64,000 nt of DNA from Pontederia crassipes (taxonomy: Eukaryota; Streptophyta; Magnoliopsida; Commelinales; Pontederiaceae), in contig CM060197.1 in assembly GCA_030549335.1 (NCBI GenBank), positions 744,001 through 808,000 of the forward strand, written 5' to 3'. A program made the position numbers and the translations under genes. The number at the start of each line of letters is the position of its first letter. The first letter of the stretch is position 1. The notes beneath the pieces were generated by a model that saw nothing but the letters and a program-made list of their open reading frames with translations, did not search any database and was not told the DNA's origin. Below are positions 21,887-32,460 of this stretch, one piece after another.

Positions 21887-23443
21887 TTATTCAGATGAAC
21901 TACTCTCTTCACCCCTGTCCATACTCATTTGAAGCATCTCATCCTTCAATCTCCTAACTTTCTCAGTGTCTCCTCGCTTCTCATATCCTCTGATAAATGC
22001 ATTGTAAACTTCCAAGCTGTTTTGATATCCTTTTCCTGCCATCTCAGCCTGAACCTTCAATGCATCGTCCATCTCCCCATGCTCACAAAATCCTTTAATA
22101 AGCACTTCATAGCTCCTCCGAGTCGGCGAAAATTCTTCCCTCTTCATCTCATCCCTCAGAACTTTCAGTGCCTCCCTAATCCTCCCCTTCCTGCACATTT
22201 CTTCCAGCAACTCATGGAGTGTGGCAACCTCCATTCTGTATCCCCTCCTCTTCATATCACGGTAGAGAAGAAGCCCTGCATCAGCATCACCAACCTTGCA
22301 ATGACCCCGAACCAGATGCTGAAATGTTGTTGCAGTCGGCTCAACCTCACTCAGGATCATCTTTCTGTACAGTTCTTCTGCTCTTACTACCTCTCCGGCT
22401 TCACAATAGCCACGGATCAAAGTGTTGAATGACATCACATCGGGTGGCATCCCCCTGTGCAGCATTTCTTCAAACAATTCAGAAGCTTTCTCAATCATCC
22501 CCTCGTCACAGAATCCGGCCATCGTAACGCTGTAAGTGAAGACGTTCGGTTCACATCCTGAGGACTCCATCTCTATCCTAATCTGTTTGGCTCTCTCCAA
22601 ATTCCCCTCACGGTACAGAGCAAGAAGAAGGGTGTTAAAAGTGCCCGCATTGGGAGGAACCCTCTCGCCGGTTTCCGAACAGAAAATTTCCATATACAGC
22701 TCCAACCCCGCGTCCGATCCCTTGGTCCGGGACGCCAATCGTATCAGCGCATTCGCGGTCCCGACCTGCGGCTGAATACCGCGCGATCGCAGCGCGCGGA
22801 CGATCTGGAGTGCCCGATCGAGCCGTTTCGAACGGAGGTACGCCCGGGCCAGGAGGTCGAACACGAAGGGGGCGGAATCGAAAGCCCGGTAGGTGTTCGC
22901 CAGTGATCGGAAGATCTCCGGTGGACGGTCGCCATCCGCGTCGCCGGAGGAACAAGCGGACAAAGGATCGAGGGAGCGGATGGCTGAGTGGAGGACGTCG
23001 AGAGCGGCAGCGCGGAGGCGGTGGCGAGCGAGGACGTGGGCGATTGCGGCAAAGGCGAGGGGGTGGTGGTGGTGGCGGTGGTCGACGGAGGAGGAGGAGG
23101 CGGTAGAGAGGAGGAAGAGGCGGAGGGCGAGGCGCGGATGGTTGCGCAGGCGGTGGAGGATGTGCGCGAGCTCGGCAGTGGAGAGGGCCGCCGGAGGGTG
23201 GAGGGACTTGAGGAGCGTCCAGCGGCGCTTGGAGCGGTGGTGGCGGAGGATGGACACGGCGGAGGAGACGACGGCCTCGTCGTCGGCGGCGAGGGGCGGC
23301 AGAGAGCTGGTGGACGTTGATGCCGGGATGGACGGAGGAGATGAGGAGGAGAACGAGAGATGGGTGACGTGGCGGCGGACGCAGATGGGAAATATACGAG
23401 TCGTGTTGGCCATTTGAATCGACATATCAAAATTTTGCGGCAC
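21887..23443 (-). CDS. P-class pentatricopeptide repeat protein (At2g15980-like)
   Basis: Intronless 518-aa protein. The N-terminus is rich in Ser, Arg and Pro and fits an organelle-targeting peptide, especially if translation starts at Met11 (ATG at 23413, MANTTRIFPICVRRHVT). Next comes VSILRHHRSKRRW and LRNHPRLALRLFLL, typical of this PPR subgroup. About nine 35-residue PPR motifs then run from roughly residue 190 to 510, for example TFNTLLLALYREGNLERAKQ, FTYSVTMAGFCDEGMIEKA, SFNTLIRGYCEAGEVVRAEE and SYEVLIKGFCEHGEMDDALK. There is no E, DYW or SMR domain, so it is P class. These proteins bind single-stranded RNA in mitochondria or plastids and affect its stability, splicing or translation. 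Layout and motifs resemble Arabidopsis At2g15980; that match is from memory. The RNA target is unknown. Confidence 0.9.
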   Translation of the reverse strand: MPQNFDMSIQMANTTRIFPICVRRHVTHLSFSSSSPPSIPASTSTSSLPPLAADDEAVVSSAVSILRHHRSKRRWTLLKSLHPPAALSTAELAHILHRLRNHPRLALRLFLLSTASSSSVDHRHHHHPLAFAAIAHVLARHRLRAAALDVLHSAIRSLDPLSACSSGDADGDRPPEIFRSLANTYRAFDSAPFVFDLLARAYLRSKRLDRALQIVRALRSRGIQPQVGTANALIRLASRTKGSDAGLELYMEIFCSETGERVPPNAGTFNTLLLALYREGNLERAKQIRIEMESSGCEPNVFTYSVTMAGFCDEGMIEKASELFEEMLHRGMPPDVMSFNTLIRGYCEAGEVVRAEELYRKMILSEVEPTATTFQHLVRGHCKVGDADAGLLLYRDMKRRGYRMEVATLHELLEEMCRKGRIREALKVLRDEMKREEFSPTRRSYEVLIKGFCEHGEMDDALKVQAEMAGKGYQNSLEVYNAFIRGYEKRGDTEKVRRLKDEMLQMSMDRGEESSSSE

Positions 23444-24800
23444 AAGTTTCTGCGTGCGAAAGGGAACACGAAACGTTTTTATATGAAAAATTAAATTAAA
23501 TAGTACGCGGCCAAAAAAATGTGAAATAAAAAAAGTTTACGTCGCTCCGAAAAAATGTTACTATCGAATATTTTTTATTCGTATCTAATAAAATAAAATT
23601 TATAATACTATTTTAGAGTGACAACAATAATGCTCTTAATTTAAGTTGAATTAGTATAACGTATGAAATAATAAATACCAATATTTATACTGTAAACAAA
23701 ATAATAAAAGTAATGATATTTTTTTTGGAAAAAAATGAGTATAAATAATACATCTTTTAACTAAAAGTTCAATTATACTTTTGCCAAATTGCTCAAATTT
23801 TATTTGTTTAAAGTTTTTTTATCATCATCCCCTGTTCTGAAAATTTGTTTCCTTGATTCATTCACACTCCAATGCACGTTGCAGAAAAAATAAAATAAAA
23901 ATAAAAATACATGCACCTCATGAAAAAAATATTAATTCAATCGCTCTCGTGCGACTCTAAAATATAAAGAGGAATTTAACTTTTGCCTAATATAATTATT
24001 TCTTTAACTAAAAAAAATAACTTAAATGCAAATTGGAAAAAAGTGAAACTTGTACCATTTGCAAATCAGATAACTAAAAGAAAGAAAAAGAACTTGGGAT
24101 CCCAATTTTTGGAACAAAGAGTTGGTGGTGCCTTTGGTTCATAGGACGATTAGCAAATGGTTAATTTAATTATATAGTCCATTGCATATGTATCTCTATT
24201 TGCATCATTTTGCCAGGTTCTATACAATAAAAATATAAAAAAAAATGCATTTATCCAAAACTTGATTTATAAGCAAGGTCATATTCTTTGTCTTGAGAGA
24301 TATGAAAAGTTCCACTTGTCCCCACATCTGAAATCTGTCACTGTGAGGAGGGAGAAGGAAACCAGATAAAGGTGAATATTGGATGGATTATTGATGCCTC
24401 ATTAGGGGAAGGGGGTGTTCTATTCTCGATTCCTTAATCACTTTCTAATGGCTCAATAATTACGATTACAAAAATCTTTCCCACTTTTAACAACATCTCA
24501 TAGAACTATTGGACAGGCGGAACAAATTCTCCTACTACTATAACTTGTTTGAGAATAAGAGAATAATATGATGTGTAACGCATACGAAGCAGATAATTTG
24601 GTTTGGTTATGTCATACACCATCGGCTGGGATTGTTCCCCACAGGTAACATATTCTATTCTATTCTTAGCAACACCATTACGGAGGAATTAGGATCCCAA
24701 TTAACTCAAACTAAAAAAACAGTGGAGATGCTCAAGATCAGCATCTATCTAATAACATAGGATTGGCGTTGTGTCGTAAACTTATTTTTTTAAAAAAAAG
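23444..24800. other. Intergenic, nothing recognised
   Basis: 5' flank of the PPR gene, then AT-rich DNA. No open frame with a motif. Confidence 0.5.
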
Positions 24801-25313
24801 TTTATTTTCATAAATCTCCCTTAAACTATCATAATTTTTCATATCTAACTTCAAATCACAAACTTATTTTTTTTTATTCCTAAACTATCACAACTTTTTC
24901 ACTTTAGTCCTCTCATTCATGCACTGCTATTACGTTTTTCGTTATTTTTACATTTTTATTTATGAAAAGACTAAATTATCCCTCTCTTCAGAAAAAATAT
25001 AAAATAACAAATATAAAAAAATAAAAAAATGTTGAAAGGTTAAAGTGGTAAATAAAAAATATATAATTTATAAAATTATCCTTCCCTGATTTTTTTTCTT
25101 TTTTATTTTTATTATTTGATGTGTTATGGAAGAATGGGTAATTTAGTCTTTTCATAAATGAGAAAAATCAAAAGTAACGAAAAACGTAATAGAAGTAAAC
25201 GAAAGGACTAAAGTGAAAAATCGTGATAGTTTAAGGATACAAAAATATAAGTTCATAGTTTTAGATTAGATGCAAAAAATTATGATAATTTAGGGGAAGT
25301 TTATAAAACATGT
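24801..25313. repeat. AT-rich inverted-repeat element, full copy
   Basis: The left end (TTTATTTTCATAAATC then CCTTAAACTATCATAATTTT) and the complement of the right end agree over about 100 bases, through CACTTTAGTCCT. The interior is non-coding and matches the left-truncated copy at 12110-12463. It is a typical short non-autonomous DNA element. The flanking duplication could not be fixed because both flanks are A/T-rich. Confidence 0.65.
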
Positions 25314-25975
25314 TTTAAAACATCTCATTATTAGAAGTACAATCCAAAGTAAACACAAATTACTTAAAATGATGATAATTAAAATTTTCTCCAATCACCA
25401 CGGAAACCTATAGTGACAACCAAAAAAAAATCTCTATCAGTTCTCACTTGGCCTAAAATATCATCCAACAGATTGAAATAGTAGTAAAAATATCCATAGT
25501 TCAATTGGTATTTGTTCTTCTCTATCATAGAAAGAATAAAGTGATCAGTAGTAATAATAGAGCATAAATTGTGGCAAGTCATTAGATAGAGATCATAATA
25601 CAGCCGATTTTTTTCATTCTAAAATTTGATTATGGAGTGTAAAGTGTTGTAAAATAAGATTTGCTGTTAATTTTGGAGGTTTTTTTTTCATAAATAATTT
25701 TGGAGGTTCTGACTTATGGCTATTCCTCATCAATCCCAAAGATCTAACTCTTTTTTAATTCATAGAAGCACGGATATATTCCAAAGTGGCATATACAGGG
25801 CAGACAAGCACTTTTGCACTACTGCGGAATGATTACAACAGGATTCTCTTCTCCTTGTTAAGTAATCAATAACGAACAGCTTGCTAAATAAATGAAGGTA
25901 TTATTCCAAGATCATACCTCCATCTAACACCGGAGACATTCCAAAGAAAATTATATATATTCAGATATACTCTCT
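25314..25975. other. Intergenic, nothing recognised
   Basis: AT-rich flank upstream of the DC1 gene's pyrimidine-rich leader. The 67-codon minus-strand frame at 25379-25582 has no motif. Confidence 0.5.
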
Positions 25976-25997
25976 TTCTCTCTCCCCCTCCCCCTCA

Positions 25998-26028
<31 letters not shown>

Positions 26029-26215
26029 CCCCTGTGTGTGTGTGTTTTCTGATATTTTAAATTCTCTCCCCTTATTCAAGTTCTCGTCCGCAAAGCATAG
26101 CTTGTGTTCCTTGATTCATTGTCTATGTAATTCCAAATCCTTCCCTAGGTTCTCTCTCCCCCCCCCCCCCCCCCCCCCCTCCCCTCCCCTCCCTCTCTCT
26201 GTCTGTCTCTCTTTA
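25976..26215. repeat. Poly-C and CT tracts upstream of the DC1 gene
   Basis: Contains 28 consecutive C (25998-26025), a short TG repeat (26033-26044), 22 consecutive C (26158-26179), then CCCT and CT repeats. Homopolymer C this long can form i-motif structures, with G-quadruplex on the other strand. Exact lengths are prone to sequencing error. Confidence 0.85.
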
Positions 26216-26349
26216 TAAGCTCCAACCATTCGTAGCCGTAGGGCCATTCGCCTAGGCTAGAATATGTTCCAAACACCCTTCTTCTTCAAGTTACCCTGCT
26301 AAGTACTATACTAATATCATACACAATCACTGCTTTCTCTCTCTTCTTG

Positions 26350-26357
26350 TATATATA
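26350..26357 (+). promoter_or_regulatory. TATA box of the DC1 gene
   Basis: TATATATA about 110 bases before the ATG at 26469, in the right orientation, with the CT-rich and C-rich tracts just upstream. Confidence 0.55.
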
Positions 26358-26468
26358 CATGCCAACGATTAAACAAGCACGACCTTACCTTGGCCTTAAC
26401 TGTCCAACGATCAACAACATAAGTTCCCAGGTGTCGTCTTCCTCAGAAGCCAGGAAGGGAAGCCTGCG

Positions 26469-27278
26469 ATGAAGTACGGAGAGATCACTCACTTCAGCCA
26501 CCCGCAGCACAAGCTCCGGTTCGAGTACGTGGAGGTGCCCTTCAAGTGCGACGGGTGCAAGGAGGTCGGCATGGGCTCCCGCTTCAAATGCTCCCTCTGC
26601 GACTACGACCTGCACCGCCACTGCGCACTCGCCTCCCCGGCGGCCACCCTGCTCCGCCACCCCTTCTATCCCAAGTGCGTCTTCCAGTTCCTCCCCCGCC
26701 CGCCGGGGAACTCCCCGCGCTACTGCAACGCCTGCGAGCGCGACGTGCACGGCTTCGTCCTCCACTGCCGCTCGTGCGGCTTCGACCTCCACCCCTGCTG
26801 CGCGGCCCTGCCGCACGTCCTGGAAGCCGGCGGGCCGTCCGGCGTGGGCGGAGGCGGAGGCAAAGGAGGAGGGGAGGTGCTGAGGCTCTACCTCCAGCGC
26901 AAGGTCCGGTCGGAGTGCCACTGGTGCGGCCGGAAGGGGCGCAGCTGGAGCTACCGGAGCGGGTGCAAGAAGTACAACCTCCACGTCGCGTGCGTCATGG
27001 AGATGCTGGTGGAGAGCTGGCACGAGCTCTACTACGGCGGAGCCAGCGGCGCCAACGGGAAGAGGGCATTGGTGGGCGTGAACAGCGGGCTGAGCTCCTA
27101 CGGCGTGAACAAGATACCAAGCATCAAGGGCACGGCGAGGAACCACCACAGGGGGAAGGGGAAGGTGAAGCGCTGCTGCGAAGTGGCGGCGCTGGCCGTC
27201 CAATTCATCATCTCCGCCGTGCTCGGCGATCCTACGTCGATCATCGCTGGGGTCGTCGGCACCATGATATCGAGGTGA
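26469..27278 (+). CDS. DC1-domain (Cys/His-rich C1) protein
   Basis: Intronless 269-aa protein with three C1-like zinc-binding units. Unit 1 has H8 and H10 (THFSHPQHKL), C27/C30, C41/C44, H49 and C52. Unit 2 has H64, C86/C89, C100/C103 and H108, then C110/C111. Unit 3 is weaker, with C150/C153, C166, H172 and C175 but lacking one Cys of the usual pair. A Gly-rich linker (residues 121-136) separates units 2 and 3. The C-terminus is hydrophobic (VAALAVQFIISAVLG, then IIAGVVGTMISR) and may touch a membrane. DC1 proteins are plant-specific and often linked to stress and hormone responses; none of the motifs predicts an enzyme activity. A TATA box and pyrimidine-rich leader lie upstream. Codons are strongly GC-biased. 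Confidence 0.92.
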   Translation: MKYGEITHFSHPQHKLRFEYVEVPFKCDGCKEVGMGSRFKCSLCDYDLHRHCALASPAATLLRHPFYPKCVFQFLPRPPGNSPRYCNACERDVHGFVLHCRSCGFDLHPCCAALPHVLEAGGPSGVGGGGGKGGGEVLRLYLQRKVRSECHWCGRKGRSWSYRSGCKKYNLHVACVMEMLVESWHELYYGGASGANGKRALVGVNSGLSSYGVNKIPSIKGTARNHHRGKGKVKRCCEVAALAVQFIISAVLGDPTSIIAGVVGTMISR

Positions 27279-28118
27279 GATCTCGATCAGGCACGACAAG
27301 GCGAAAATCTCTTCGTCTCATTGTTACTATACTCGCTTGCGCCTAAGAGAACGGCCAGTGCTGCATGCGTACGTATATGGACGTCGTAATCATAATTAAC
27401 ATAACTAATTAAGGGGTACAGAGGAAGAGCACGTCGACAGTGCATATGCACGTACTTTTTAATTACTCTATGTACATAGGCGGACCAGTGGATGATGCAT
27501 AGTGTGTGGCAATAATTAAAACGTCTGCAGCTACTTTTCAAATTAAACTTTCCAGCCATAATCTAATGCCTATATTTATATTTTGTGATGAACGAGATCA
27601 TTAATTATTCTGTAAATATCAATTACTGGGATAGTGTTAAATTGCATCACAAATTAAATTGAGAAAAAAATTACAATAAAATTAAAAATAGATTGTCTTC
27701 ATATGGCTATTAGAGTCGAATTGTGTTAAACCGGAGCAATGAGCATCCTCGTGTATGGATACTAATTGATAGAATATATTCCCTTTGTTTGTGTGACAAG
27801 AACGTGCACGATGATAAATTTGGTTTCCTACTCAAAAAGCTACAACTACGAGCACTATGTTGCATCTTATTTAGAACAAAGCCTGATCTAATTCGTTCTC
27901 CAGATATGTGAAGAAAAGAACATTGTGAAACTAAATAAACTGAAGAATAAAATAAATAAAATTGTTTGTATTGAGTTCACAAAAGGAAACAAAAACAGAT
28001 GGTCCCATGTCGCATTCGCATATTAACATCCATGTCTTTAATATCAATATTGTTGATGTAGGATTAAATTGATAATTTAATTACAATTTATTTGCCGAGA
28101 AGGTATATTTTCCCTTCA
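27279..28118. other. Intergenic, nothing recognised
   Basis: 3' flank of the DC1 gene, then AT-rich DNA. Open frames at 27287-27559 (minus) and 27723-27911 (plus) carry no motif. Confidence 0.5.
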
Positions 28119-28130
28119 TTTTCGTAAATC

Positions 28131-28314
28131 TTTTTTTTATACTGACTTGAGTCTACGGAAAGTTTTTCGTGTCCATAACTATTAGCACTTGACTAATTAT
28201 TAGCCGGAATAATAAAGGAGCGAATATTAATTCTCTGACCAAGAAACTCTACTAAAATTTAACGAGCACTTGTGATTCAGTTCTGCTTATCAACTGAGCC
28301 AACCATTGATTTTT
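28131..28314 (-). mobile_element. tRNA-derived SINE, copy 2
   Basis: On the minus strand it has the box A GGTTGGCTCAGTTGATAAGC at its 5' end near 28304 and an A-rich tail (T run at 28131-28138 on plus). It is similar along its length to copy 1 at 4658-4855. It is flanked by near-identical direct repeats, TTTTCGTAAATCTTT (28119-28133) and ATTTCCGTAAATCTTT (28315-28330), which fit a target-site duplication and confirm retroposition. Confidence 0.75.
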
Positions 28315-28330
28315 ATTTCCGTAAATCTTT

Positions 28331-29724
28331 AAAAAGAAAAATTCGAACCACACGTGGCAATTTTTATGGTCAATTACCATTCTGACCCCCATTGTTCTAT
28401 TTTAATTTGGTGTCGTTCCGTGTGTGGCGCACAAGAAAGTGAACACACGTCCCAGATCCATCGCGGACGGTTCCACATTTAACTCGTGCAAACCCCCCAA
28501 AGAGAAGACCCAAACAAATACGTCCGAGTACAACCACCACCAACAAAACCCAACCACTTCGGTCTCGCGCGCGGCACCGGAAGCTTCACAGCACGGAAAC
28601 GTGGCCCCGTCGGGGCCAATGCACGAAATTATTCGCTCGCTCGAGGAAACAATCCGACACGACGCGATTTAAATATACAATCTTTGCTTTTTGGTAGGAT
28701 TTCATACAAATTATTTTTCCAAAACAAAAATTGCAAAATAGCTTCACCTATCTACATACCACACACATTTCACAGGAAAAAAATATCGCATCATGATATA
28801 ATATATGCATTGATGATATGAATATTGTTGATAACATTTACTATTGTTGTTATTAAAAAAATTAAAAAAAAAGTGCAAGGTCGCAACATACAAGAAACAC
28901 ATGCGTCAGCGGCCACATGACCCGATTAGAGCGCGACGAGCCCTACACTTCCCCTGCGGATTCCCTGTCTACGGTTTGCTTCCCGAGGCCCCGACGCTCG
29001 ACGTGGCACCACACGACACCGCCGTTTTATTTTACGAAACGCCTCCGATGCATCTTACCAAACTACCCCTCGCGTTGACATCACGGCGCATACGCACTCA
29101 GATGCACTTCACGAGGACATATAAAAAGACGAGCAAAGCAATCGAACGGCCAAGTTAACGTTTAGACACGATAGCAAGACGTCACCCCTGTTTCGCTGTG
29201 AAGTCCACGCGCGTCTCGACCACCTAAATTTAGAAGGTCAAAATAAGTGTCACTTTGGCCTCGCCGTAAAAATATATAATACATTAGAGAATAATAATGG
29301 TTATATTTAAATAAATATATATATATATATACGTAAATATATATGCAAAATAAAATGAAAAAACGTGATGCGCCGAACTGAGCCAATGAGAGAGAGCGCC
29401 ACGATGACCGCTGGGCGCCTCAGTCGATCAATCGTTGCGCACACGCGTCGGACCGGGCGCAGCATTAGGCGCCAAACGAAGGGGGGAGGTAAATGCGTCA
29501 TTTGATCTCCAGCAAGTCGCCCGTGCGCGCTTTTTCAATTTTAGACCACGAGAGAGCCCCCATGCCGATGTCCTCGATCGTAATTATTCGCACATCGGAT
29601 GGCGATTTCGGAACGAGGGCGCTTTTAACCCCCTTTTTTTTTTTTTGTAGCTCTGCTTTCTACCATTCGCTGTCCCCAACGACGACAGGCTGTCATGACC
29701 TCGCTACGCGACAAATAGCGGAGG
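28331..29724. other. Upstream region of the first DUF4228 gene
   Basis: No gene recognised. From 28890 on it is of mixed composition, with short frames that have no motif, and a TA repeat at about 29315-29332. Parts may be promoter sequence of the gene at 29880. Confidence 0.5.
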
Positions 29725-29732
29725 TTTATAAA
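29725..29732 (+). promoter_or_regulatory. TATA box of the first DUF4228 gene
   Basis: TTTATAAA in the sense orientation, about 148 bases before the ATG at 29880, leaving room for an untranslated leader of about 120 bases. Confidence 0.55.
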
Positions 29733-29879
29733 GACCACCACCTCGCTCCCTTCTTCCCCAGTGCATCGCTAACAAACGCAGACCAAAAACGAGACCAGAT
29801 ACATAACCACACAAGGCATAAAGGAGAGAGGCCTCGCCGGACCTTTTTTTTTCTTGAGCTGCCGGGAAAAGAAAGAGAA

Positions 29880-30377
29880 ATGGGAGCCTGCGTGTCGTGC
29901 AACTCCTCGGAGGTGTCTCCGGCGCTGACGACGAAGCTAATCCTCCCCGACGGCGAGCTGCGCGAGTTCCCGCTCGCGGTGCGGGTCGCCGACGTCCTCC
30001 GTAAGGACCCCGACTGGTTCGTGTGCGACGCCGACGAGATGGACTTCGACGGGTTCGTCTCGGCCCTCGGCCCGAACGAGGAGCTCCGGCCGGGCCAGCT
30101 CTACTTCGTCCTCCCCAAGTCGGCGCTGAGGCAGCCGCTCCACGCTGAGGACCTTGCGTCGCTCGCGGTCAAGGCGAGCGAGGCCTTGATGCGGGCGGCG
30201 CCCGGCGGGGGGCGGCTTGGGAAGAGGGCGGTCGCGCCACTGGTGTTCGCCGCCTCGGAGACGAAGCCGAAGGAGCCCACACCCGCCGGCGCCGGACAGA
30301 AGCAAAGGAGGCCGAGGCCGGCCGGATTTGGCGGGAGGCGTACATTTACGCCGGACCTGATTGCCATTCCGGAATGA
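29880..30377 (+). CDS. DUF4228 (PADRE) domain protein 1
   Basis: Intronless 165-aa protein. The frame is open upstream to 29493, but MGACVSC is the conserved start: Gly2 for N-myristoylation with Cys4 and Cys7 for possible palmitoylation, suggesting membrane attachment. The DUF4228 body follows: KLILPDGELREFPLAVRVAD (residues 19-38), VLRKDPDWFVCDADEM, then ELRPGQLYFVLPKSALRQPL (68-87) and LASLAVKASEAL. The LxxGxxYFxLP motif is the hallmark. The tail is Lys/Arg-rich and ends in a GFGGRRTFTPDL-type motif. Plant members are stress- and pathogen-responsive with no known enzyme activity. A second member lies at 47011-47355. Confidence 0.9.
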   Translation: MGACVSCNSSEVSPALTTKLILPDGELREFPLAVRVADVLRKDPDWFVCDADEMDFDGFVSALGPNEELRPGQLYFVLPKSALRQPLHAEDLASLAVKASEALMRAAPGGGRLGKRAVAPLVFAASETKPKEPTPAGAGQKQRRPRPAGFGGRRTFTPDLIAIPE

Positions 30378-31340
30378 GGAAGTAGTTGCCCGGGACACAT
30401 CTCGGTACCTCTTACTCTGAACGGCGGATGGGCCTTGATTGCAGGGCGTTGCATTCGGACTGATCGAATCTCGGCCGTCGGAAAATATTCATGTGAAATG
30501 ATCATTTATAAAATGGACGGCGATCACCGGAGTCCCACTGCTTCGCCGGAAAGATGGTTGCCGGACTCTGCAGGCAATCGAAGCATATGCGATCTTGGGC
30601 TTTTGTTAATACATTGTAATTACACGAATTGGAGTACATATTATTGAGCCAAAACTTGGAACGATTTTGCCACCTTAAAACAAGTTTTATCGTCCATTTA
30701 TTATTTTTATTCTGCTGTTATTTATTTTATTAGTAAAGTTTACTAAATTTAATTTATGAGAAAAAAAAAACCTGCTTTCAAGATTTTATTTATGAATCTA
30801 TTTGAAAGAGTGTGCCATTTTCAAATTTAATTTTCAAACGAGAGAAAATATTTTCAAATTTAATTATTCAGTTACAATATTTTTTAATATTTAGATATAC
30901 ATGTATATATGCAATAGAATAATAGATATTTCGTACTTTTAATTCCAAAAAAAATGTACATCGTGAAATTGTATTCTTTTTTGCTAGTCTTATATGAACA
31001 CATTTAAATATATTCAATACTTAATGAGAAGACACTGGAGACCATTACATGCTTTATTAGTTTAAGGAAGGTATTTAAGTGGTTTGTGTTACTTCTAGCA
31101 AAGAGAAGATTCTTGGGGTAAAGTAATTAAGCAAAATACTTTATTCCTATACCAAGGAGTTCCAAGATGTTGTGTTCTAATTTTATATTATCTGTAGGAG
31201 CATAAGTCTTCTTTATTAATAAAAGTGCTTATGTTAATTGCGATTATATATGACGTCTTGTGAGTTACTAAAATACGTTCCTCACTCCGTAAGTAAACCA
31301 GTAAGTATGCATGCCATTTATTATTGAAAAAAATATATAT
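30378..31340. other. Intergenic, nothing recognised
   Basis: 3' flank of the DUF4228 gene followed by AT-rich DNA; no gene seen. Confidence 0.5.
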
Positions 31341-31670
31341 GTAGAGCGTAGAATGGAGGTAAAGTACTCATTTTACTTGTTAAATTAATAAAATAAATAT
31401 ATATTAAGTTAAAATATTTGTTAAATAATAAATATAATTAAAATCAAGTGGATTATTCAATGATTTATTTTAACAAATATGATTAATTCAATTATCATAA
31501 TTTATTTATTCTTAGATGATATTTTTTTATTATCAAAATATCTTAATAAATATATATTTCTTTATCTAAAAAATATTATTAATCTAAATATAAATTATAA
31601 CTATTAAATTAATTAAATAATAAAAAATAAATGTTTTATATCAAAGTGTATAACTAAGTGTTCTACACGT
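31341..31670. repeat. Short inverted-repeat element, 'GTAGAGC/GTAGAAC' family, copy 1
   Basis: The left end GTAGAGCGTAGAATGG and the complement of the right end (GTGTAGAACACTTAG) are related. The interior is AT-rich and non-coding. A better preserved relative lies at 32176-32460. Confidence 0.4.
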
Positions 31671-32175
31671 ACTATTAATCTCTTAATTGTTTGGCCATAT
31701 GTTAAGGAAAACATATGTTATTTTGAGTAGGGTAGAATACATGTATATTCAATACTTTTTCCATAATTACGTAGAAAATTTGGTGGATCTCAAGATGACT
31801 TGTAATGATGGAGAATATAAAAGTAAAGAAGACACGTGGTCTTCAATCCGAATGCATGGACGTAGATATTTGATTGGATTGGTGGAGTGTGATGGACATC
31901 AGTCAATTAATTAATTAATGGATTTGATTTGATGTGTACGAAGATATAAGCCATCAATTCTTTTAGTTCAATATTCTTTTGTTACTTGTTTGGTATTCTT
32001 TTGTCAAGAGAAGGGAGTTCAATCGGGAATCATGTTCTCTGCGGACATTATCCGAATGTAAAAAAAGCAGAAGAAATTTGTTTTCCTTTGCCCATAAACC
32101 ACATTTTAAAAAAAAAATTGTGTGGTTACGAAAATGATGTAGAATCTAAATTCGTATAAAAAGATGTTAATATGT
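31671..32175. other. Spacer between two related elements
   Basis: A 75-codon plus-strand frame at 31687-31914 has no recognisable motif. No gene called. Confidence 0.45.
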
Positions 32176-32460
32176 AGAGCATCCGTTGTGTAGAACGTTT
32201 ATTTCTTTTCATTTTATTAATTTGATGCTTATAATTAATAGTTAAATTAATTATATATTTCTTAACTAAAATAATATATATTTATTTAGATATTTAGATA
32301 ATAAAAGTTTATCATTTAATAATAAATAAATTATAATTATTAATATGACTTGAAACATATACTTTATTATTTAACATATACTTTAAACTAATATATCAAT
32401 ATTTTATTAATTTAATAAATAAAATTAGTGCTCTACGCATGTTCTACGTCAAATGCTTTC
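32176..32460. repeat. Short inverted-repeat element, 'GTAGAGC/GTAGAAC' family, copy 2
   Basis: The left end AGAGCATCCGTTGTGTAGAA and the complement of the right end GAAAGCATTTGACGTAGAAC match in most positions. The interior is AT-rich with no coding capacity. Probably a MITE; no target duplication established. Confidence 0.5.

Noticed and set aside
22744..23469. 241-codon minus-strand frame and plus-strand frames (22893-23417 and others) at the 5' half of the PPR gene
   Set aside because: Low-complexity Ser/Pro/Thr or Arg/Gly strings overlapping the PPR frame, which carries proper repeats.
26385..27346. Long frames on both strands over the DC1 gene (minus 26385-27299, plus 26546-27346)
   Set aside because: GC-rich shadows with no domain; the DC1 frame at 26469 has conserved Cys/His spacing.
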